Assembly (NCBI GenBank): GCA_046347475.1
Contig: JAXMGD010000003.1
Location: 248,001-312,000 of the forward strand
Reading direction: 5' to 3'
Length of the DNA stretch: 64,000 bases
From: CAMCXE01 sp046347475
GTDB lineage: Bacteria; Pseudomonadota; Gammaproteobacteria; Pseudomonadales; Cellvibrionaceae
Shown one piece after another: positions 60,265 through 64,000 of this stretch (positions are counted from its first letter, which is position 1; the number at the start of each line of letters is the position of its first letter). The notes under the pieces were generated by a model. The model ran no database searches. It saw only the letters and a program-made list of their open reading frames with translations, and was not told where the DNA came from. The translations under genes and the position numbers were made by a program.

Positions 60265-60837
60265 TCAGGCTTTTTTTGTGCGCAATGTGCGTTGCGCACC
60301 GAGCAGCAACAAGCCTGCAGTGAATACCCAGGCCGAAGGGGGCACGGGCACTACACTTACCTGCGCATTGGTTAGGCTCACGGCCAAAGCAGAGCCTGCG
60401 CCTGCAAAGGGATTAATGGCTGATTCTGTCAGCGTTAAGGCGCTAGTACCTGGGCTTTTGGCCTCAAACCAAACGGTAAAAATCGGGAAATTACCGCTGG
60501 GCGATTTGTCGGCAAAAAATAAGGCATCATTTAATGAACCGCTGGAAATACTCGGGGCAAATGTCAGTGTCCATGGGCTGGTAAATTGCACACTGTCGGT
60601 AACACCCGTGGGCAATTTACTGCTGTCGGCAAGAGATAAAATAGTGCTATCAAAAGATAAATTCAGGCCTCCGGCATCCAAAGCCGTAGTGAAATTTTTG
60701 CCTTGCACCTCGATTGAAAACACGTCACCTGGATTGTGGACTGAATTATTCGGGTCCATAACTACATCATTGATGGCAAATACGTTTGAGCTGAACAGGG
60801 CGCTGGCAATTGATGCAACGAGTATTTTTTTGTACAT
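60265..60837 (-). CDS. Cohesin-like protein with C-terminal exosortase sorting signal
   Basis: This 190-residue protein has a signal peptide (MYKKILVASIASALFSSNVFA). Residues about 24-162 look like a cohesin domain: PGDVFSIEVQGKNF, LDAGGLNLSFDSTILSLADS, the WTLTFAP strand and FPIFTVWFEAKSPGTSALTL, close to the GDxFxVxV and GFxxxLxYDPxxLxF pattern of cohesins. The last 28 residues form a tripartite sorting signal: VPVPPSAW, then a hydrophobic segment (VFTAGLLLLGA) and a basic tail (QRTLRTKKA), of the VPLPA/PEP-CTERM kind recognised by exosortases. It precedes the dockerin gene in one unit, and a gagg ribosome-binding site lies 9 bp upstream. It likely ends up on the cell surface. Cohesin assignment is by pattern only. 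Confidence 0.78.
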   Translation of the reverse strand: MYKKILVASIASALFSSNVFAINDVVMDPNNSVHNPGDVFSIEVQGKNFTTALDAGGLNLSFDSTILSLADSSKLPTGVTDSVQFTSPWTLTFAPSISSGSLNDALFFADKSPSGNFPIFTVWFEAKSPGTSALTLTESAINPFAGAGSALAVSLTNAQVSVVPVPPSAWVFTAGLLLLGAQRTLRTKKA

Positions 60838-61847
60838 GATTAAAGCCTCATTTTGATGACGGGTAGAGTGGGTACAACTATGAAACGCGTTTTATTGCTT
60901 AGCACTGCTAACAATGCGCAAGGATTGATTGGGGCCGCTGGGTGCAACGGAATGTGCGGCAGAGTAAGCCGCTGTATTAATAATTTAAGAGAAATCAGTA
61001 TTTTTATGGCCGCTAAAAAATTAGTGGTGAACCTGCCCGTTCGGCGGCCTATTGCTGCCAGCGAAAATGAATAGTTCTCCAGCTTAAAATGGGAAAATAT
61101 TCTCTGGTAAGTCCCTTATTTGCGAAGGCTCATCAATATAGCACGTTAAACTAATGCCGCCAGATTGCGTTTTTGTGAAATATTACCCGGCGTGTTGGCA
61201 GCCCTTTGACAAAAGGTTGCGTGGCGTGGATTTGGTTGATTTCTGGTGGTATGAGAACGTGCTAAGCAATTACAGGGCGCAATCTAATAGCGATTAAATC
61301 TAGTGGGGTGATGGGGTAGGTGAACAATCTGGAATTAATCAGAGCATCTTTAAGGATTTTGACCTATTTTTCATGAGATTTTTCCCTCCGCCAGAAACCC
61401 CACCCCAACCCTCCCCTTAAAAAGGGGAGGGAGCATAATAGCCTTGAAGACAAGCAAAATTCCTTAAGTTGACGGCTTTTGGCGCCTCCCCTTTCTCAAG
61501 GGGGAGGTCGGGAGGCAATGTCATTAAGTTAAGGTTTTGGGCCATTCCCCGCGCTTTTTTACCCTCACCCCAACCCTCTCCCTGAGGGAGAGGGGGTTAA
61601 AAACCAGGGCCTCCAGGGTTAGCTCTTACTGTCCCCTCTCCCTTTGAGACGACTGCACGGATGCAGGACGACCCCAAGGACGGGGGAGGTAGAATTTCAT
61701 CGGGAATGAAATCGAGGTAGAGTCACGCCAGGAGCGGTTACCGAGAGGGCTAGGGTGAGGGGACTGGGTTTAACTTAATGACATTGGGGGGGTGGCCGTG
61801 TGCCTAGAGCCCAATGCACCCAGGATTTAACAGGCCCATTTTGCCGG
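60838..61847. other. Intergenic region with GC-skewed hairpins, no gene accepted
   Basis: About 1 kb between the cohesin gene and the arfB remnant. It holds hairpins at 61410-61430 (cctcccctt/aaggggagg) and 61568-61596 (ccctctccct-gagggagaggg). Open frames present have no family support. The cohesin-dockerin promoter must lie near 60840-60950. Confidence 0.55.
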
Positions 61848-62263
61848 TTAGTCGCTCAGCGGTTTGCGCCGCAAATTTTTGCACTCGGCGCGGTGGGCTT
61901 TGCTGGCTAAGCGTTTATAGCGGGCGGAGGCTTTCGGGCGGGTGGGGATGCGTTGGGGATCTTGGTGTATACCCTCGCGCAGCCATTGGGTGAGGCGCTC
62001 TAGAGCATCCGCGCGGTTGAGTTCTTGGGTGCGGTGTTGCTGGGCTTTGATAATCAGCACGCCTTCGCGGGTGAGGCGTTTGTCGCTGATGGTGAGCAGG
62101 CGCTCTTTTAGCTCTTCTGGTGGAGGGCAGGCGGCAATATCCAGCCCAGGTGGATGGCGCTGGAGACCTTATTCACGTTCTGGCCGCCGCTGCCCTGGGC
62201 GCGCACGGCGGTCCATTCGATGCAGCTCATGGGCAAATAGAGTTTGGGGGTAATCCACAGCAT
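61848..62263 (-). pseudogene. arfB: Frameshifted arfB (peptidyl-tRNA hydrolase, ribosome rescue)
   Basis: Reading from ATG at 62263 gives MLWITPKLYLPMSCIEW, then VRAQGSGGQNVNKVSSAIHL with the catalytic GGQ, and stops at 62108 after a frameshift. The next frame continues in register: LDIAACPPPEELKERLL, ISDKRLTREGVLIIKAQQHR, TQELNRADALERL and the basic tail that ends KNLRRKPLSD at 61848. One base is missing after the cacctgggc segment (about 62150). ArfB releases stalled ribosomes by hydrolysing peptidyl-tRNA. The damage could be a real loss or a sequence error; both halves are otherwise well preserved, which favours a recent event or an error. Confidence 0.85.
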
Positions 62264-62911
62264 AGGGGGGCGCTTCAGAGGCTTTTGCTCAGTGTGGCAG
62301 CCGGTGGCGGATTAGGCGAGAGGGGTGATGTCCTTAAGCTCAGGAGCGCCTGGATCGTTAGTGGATGTAGGGGCACCCCTTGTGGGTGCCCGCAGCCGTA
62401 AAAATCCTGCTGGCGCCTATAGGGCAACCGCAAGGGTTGCCCCTACGCCGCCTTGCACTATTTAAATTGGCCAATTCCAAGCGGTTTTGGTTTACCGCAA
62501 ACCGATGGGGAATGAGTCTGCTACATTTATGTTCTTTATTGAAATCACAATGCTACATTTTAATGCGTTAATGACCGCGTGATTTCGGCCTTGCGGGGCC
62601 GTGCCCTAAAGTGGCAATCACTGTGCGCTCTGTTGGTTTATTAATTTGCTTAATTTGTGTACAGATGCGCGCGCTGATAGTCAGCGGCTCCTGTGGGCGT
62701 TTGTAATCCCATTGTGGCTGAGTTTATTCCAAGGCGGCCGCCGCGTTTTGGTGTTGCTTTTGCACTGATTTTTATTCGCCGCTGTGGCGGTGTTTATCGT
62801 GCGTTTCATGTTTCGCCTTTTTTAAGGGCTTTTTGCTTAAGGCCTTTTTGTATAAGGGCTGGGGCCATAGCAGGTTATGGCATTAATTCACTTGGTTGGC
62901 AGGCTAGATTT
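62264..62911. other. Intergenic region upstream of malQ
   Basis: About 650 bp with short palindromes at about 62370-62391 (gggcacccc-ttgt-gggtgccc) and 62425-62443 (gggcaaccgc-aagg-gttgcccc). A T-rich segment before malQ may hold its promoter. No gene recognised. Confidence 0.55.
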
Positions 62912-64000
62912 ATGGAGCATTTTGATAAGTTGTTTTACTGGCACGGTATTGCAGATTCCTATTACAACTATCGGGGCGATCTGGTTACGGTGCCCTTTGA
63001 GAACAAGCTCAATATCATCAATGCCATGGGGGTCGATACGTCCGACCCGGAAAAAACCGCCCAAAATGCCTATCAGCTGGATGTGGCACCCTGGCAGCAG
63101 TGGCTGCTGGATTTTGCCGTCAGCTACCAGGGCGCCGAGCAGGTGTTTTTCCTGCAAGTGGCTCCCAACGAACTCGCCCTGAGTTTTGACTATCAACTGA
63201 TGCAGGGTGATGTGTGTTTGGCGGCTGGCACCTTGGTGCCGCAGGATTTTGCCGAGGTGGGCGACTACGCCTTTGAAGGCGTGCGCTACAGCCGCCGGGC
63301 GATTTCGGTGCCCAACCTACCGCTGGGTTATCACAGCTTGAGCGTCAGCTGCGGCGGCGAAACCCAAACGGCCTGTTATGCCGTGGCGCCGTCCAAAGCC
63401 TATGTCAGCCCCGCCTTGCAAAACGGCGAGCGGGTGCTGGGCATTATTGTGCAGCTCTACACCCTCACCTCCAGCCGCAACTGGGGCATAGGCGATTTTA
63501 CCGACCTGGCGTTTTTGATCCGTAAGTCCGCCGCCCTGGGTGTGCAGATGATCGGCCTTAACCCCCTGCACGCGCTCTTGGAGCCGGTGGCGGATAACTG
63601 CAGCCCCTATAGCCCGTCGGATCGCCGCTTTAACAACCCGCTGTACATAGACCCAGAGCAGGAGAGCGATTTTCGCCTGGATATTAAAAATTTCGCCCAG
63701 GAGCTAGAGCTACTGCGCAAGGCCAGCAATGTGCCCTACGGGCCGCTGGCGAAGCTGAAATACGCCTGTTTTCGGCAGATGTTTGAGGTGTTTTGCCAGG
63801 TTGAATTGGGCAGTAACTCCCCCCGCGATCAGGCCTTCCAATTATTCGTAGAGACCCAGGGCGCCGCCCTGGAAGACTTTTGTATCTACCAAGTGGCTCA
63901 GGAACTTAACTTGGCGGCGCCTTGGGACGATGAGGAGGCCAAAGCGGCCTTTATCGCCGAGCACCGGCAAAAAGCACAGTTTCACGCCTATTTGCAGTGG
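62912..64000 (+). CDS. malQ: 4-alpha-glucanotransferase MalQ, N-terminal part (continues beyond window)
   Basis: The frame from ATG 62912 runs in phase to the right edge (363 codons). The N-terminal region to about 165 is the long extra domain of proteobacterial MalQ. It then shows GIIVQLYTLTSSRNWGIGD, LAFLIRKSAALGVQMIGLNP, CSPYSPSDRRFNNPLYID and later family segments of the GH77 amylomaltase fold. MalQ transfers alpha-1,4-glucan chains in maltodextrin and glycogen use in the cytoplasm. The catalytic residues lie past the edge. No clear ribosome-binding site was seen. Confidence 0.93.
   Translation, partial: MEHFDKLFYWHGIADSYYNYRGDLVTVPFENKLNIINAMGVDTSDPEKTAQNAYQLDVAPWQQWLLDFAVSYQGAEQVFFLQVAPNELALSFDYQLMQGDVCLAAGTLVPQDFAEVGDYAFEGVRYSRRAISVPNLPLGYHSLSVSCGGETQTACYAVAPSKAYVSPALQNGERVLGIIVQLYTLTSSRNWGIGDFTDLAFLIRKSAALGVQMIGLNPLHALLEPVADNCSPYSPSDRRFNNPLYIDPEQESDFRLDIKNFAQELELLRKASNVPYGPLAKLKYACFRQMFEVFCQVELGSNSPRDQAFQLFVETQGAALEDFCIYQVAQELNLAAPWDDEEAKAAFIAEHRQKAQFHAYLQW

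Noticed and set aside
60853..61074. Plus-strand 73-residue open frame upstream of the cohesin gene
   Set aside because: No family resemblance and no clear ribosome-binding site; it lies over the likely promoter of the minus-strand unit.

Overview
The window reads as a chromosomal segment of a polysaccharide-degrading gammaproteobacterium, most like the Cellvibrio/Saccharophagus/Teredinibacter group (inference). The signs are a Pseudomonas-type exbB-exbD-lpxK-kdsB-ptp-murB cluster, mutY next to yggX, ettA, a fused TrpE-TrpG, an exosortase with a sorting-signal protein, cohesin and dockerin modules, large multidomain sensors, and many palindromic intergenic repeats. There is no rRNA, CRISPR array, prophage or transposase. 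One tRNA (Phe) is present.

Layout. 1-7107 (minus) is the N-terminal 2,369 codons of a giant repeat adhesin that runs off the left edge. A sulfotransferase gene lies immediately upstream in the same transcription direction. 9022-11346 is a ZnuD-like TonB receptor behind a good Zur-box candidate. 11.6-16.1 kb holds a ComFB-like protein, a ribosome-hibernation-like protein, trpE(G) and a frameshifted outer-membrane barrel gene. 16.2-19.6 kb (minus) has a DUF1348 protein and a three-gene unit: secreted trypsin-like protease, FHA membrane protein, small lipoprotein. 19.9-22.2 kb is a GntR/FadR regulator and a FucP-type sugar transporter. 22.2-27.0 kb is exosortase, mutY, yggX, tRNA-Phe and ettA. 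27.1-29.8 kb is an AT-rich RCC1-like lipoprotein and two decayed DUF559 copies, one carrying a 14-unit heptamer repeat.

29.9-36.7 kb (minus) has an HDOD protein, a very long PAS-containing chemoreceptor and a dicarboxylate/amino-acid symporter. 37.2-41.6 kb is the envelope operon. 41.8-46.8 kb (minus) has a response regulator, a large sensor kinase and a Bcr/CflA exporter. 47.6-50.6 kb holds an AT-rich acyltransferase, a TerB-like protein, a DUF3224 protein and an alpha/beta hydrolase. 51.3-57.7 kb is a sulfate uptake locus (yezD-like, porin, sbp, cysT, cysW, cysA, degenerate EAL protein). 58.0-60.8 kb (minus) is a cohesin-like protein with a C-terminal exosortase signal followed 15 bp later by a secreted type I dockerin protein. 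61.8-62.3 kb is a frameshifted arfB, and malQ runs off the right edge.

The most interesting signal is the cohesin/dockerin gene pair. The cohesin-like protein ends in a VPxPPSAW-type tripartite signal, its neighbour carries a textbook two-repeat dockerin, and a full catalytic-triad exosortase lies in the same window. This suggests a small surface-anchored cohesin-dockerin complex (inference). Other points of note are a covarying palindrome family, the sulfotransferase-adhesin pair, the protease/FHA/lipoprotein unit, an inactive-looking EAL protein in the sulfate operon, and frameshifts in an OmpA-like gene, arfB and DUF559 genes that may be real or may be sequence errors.
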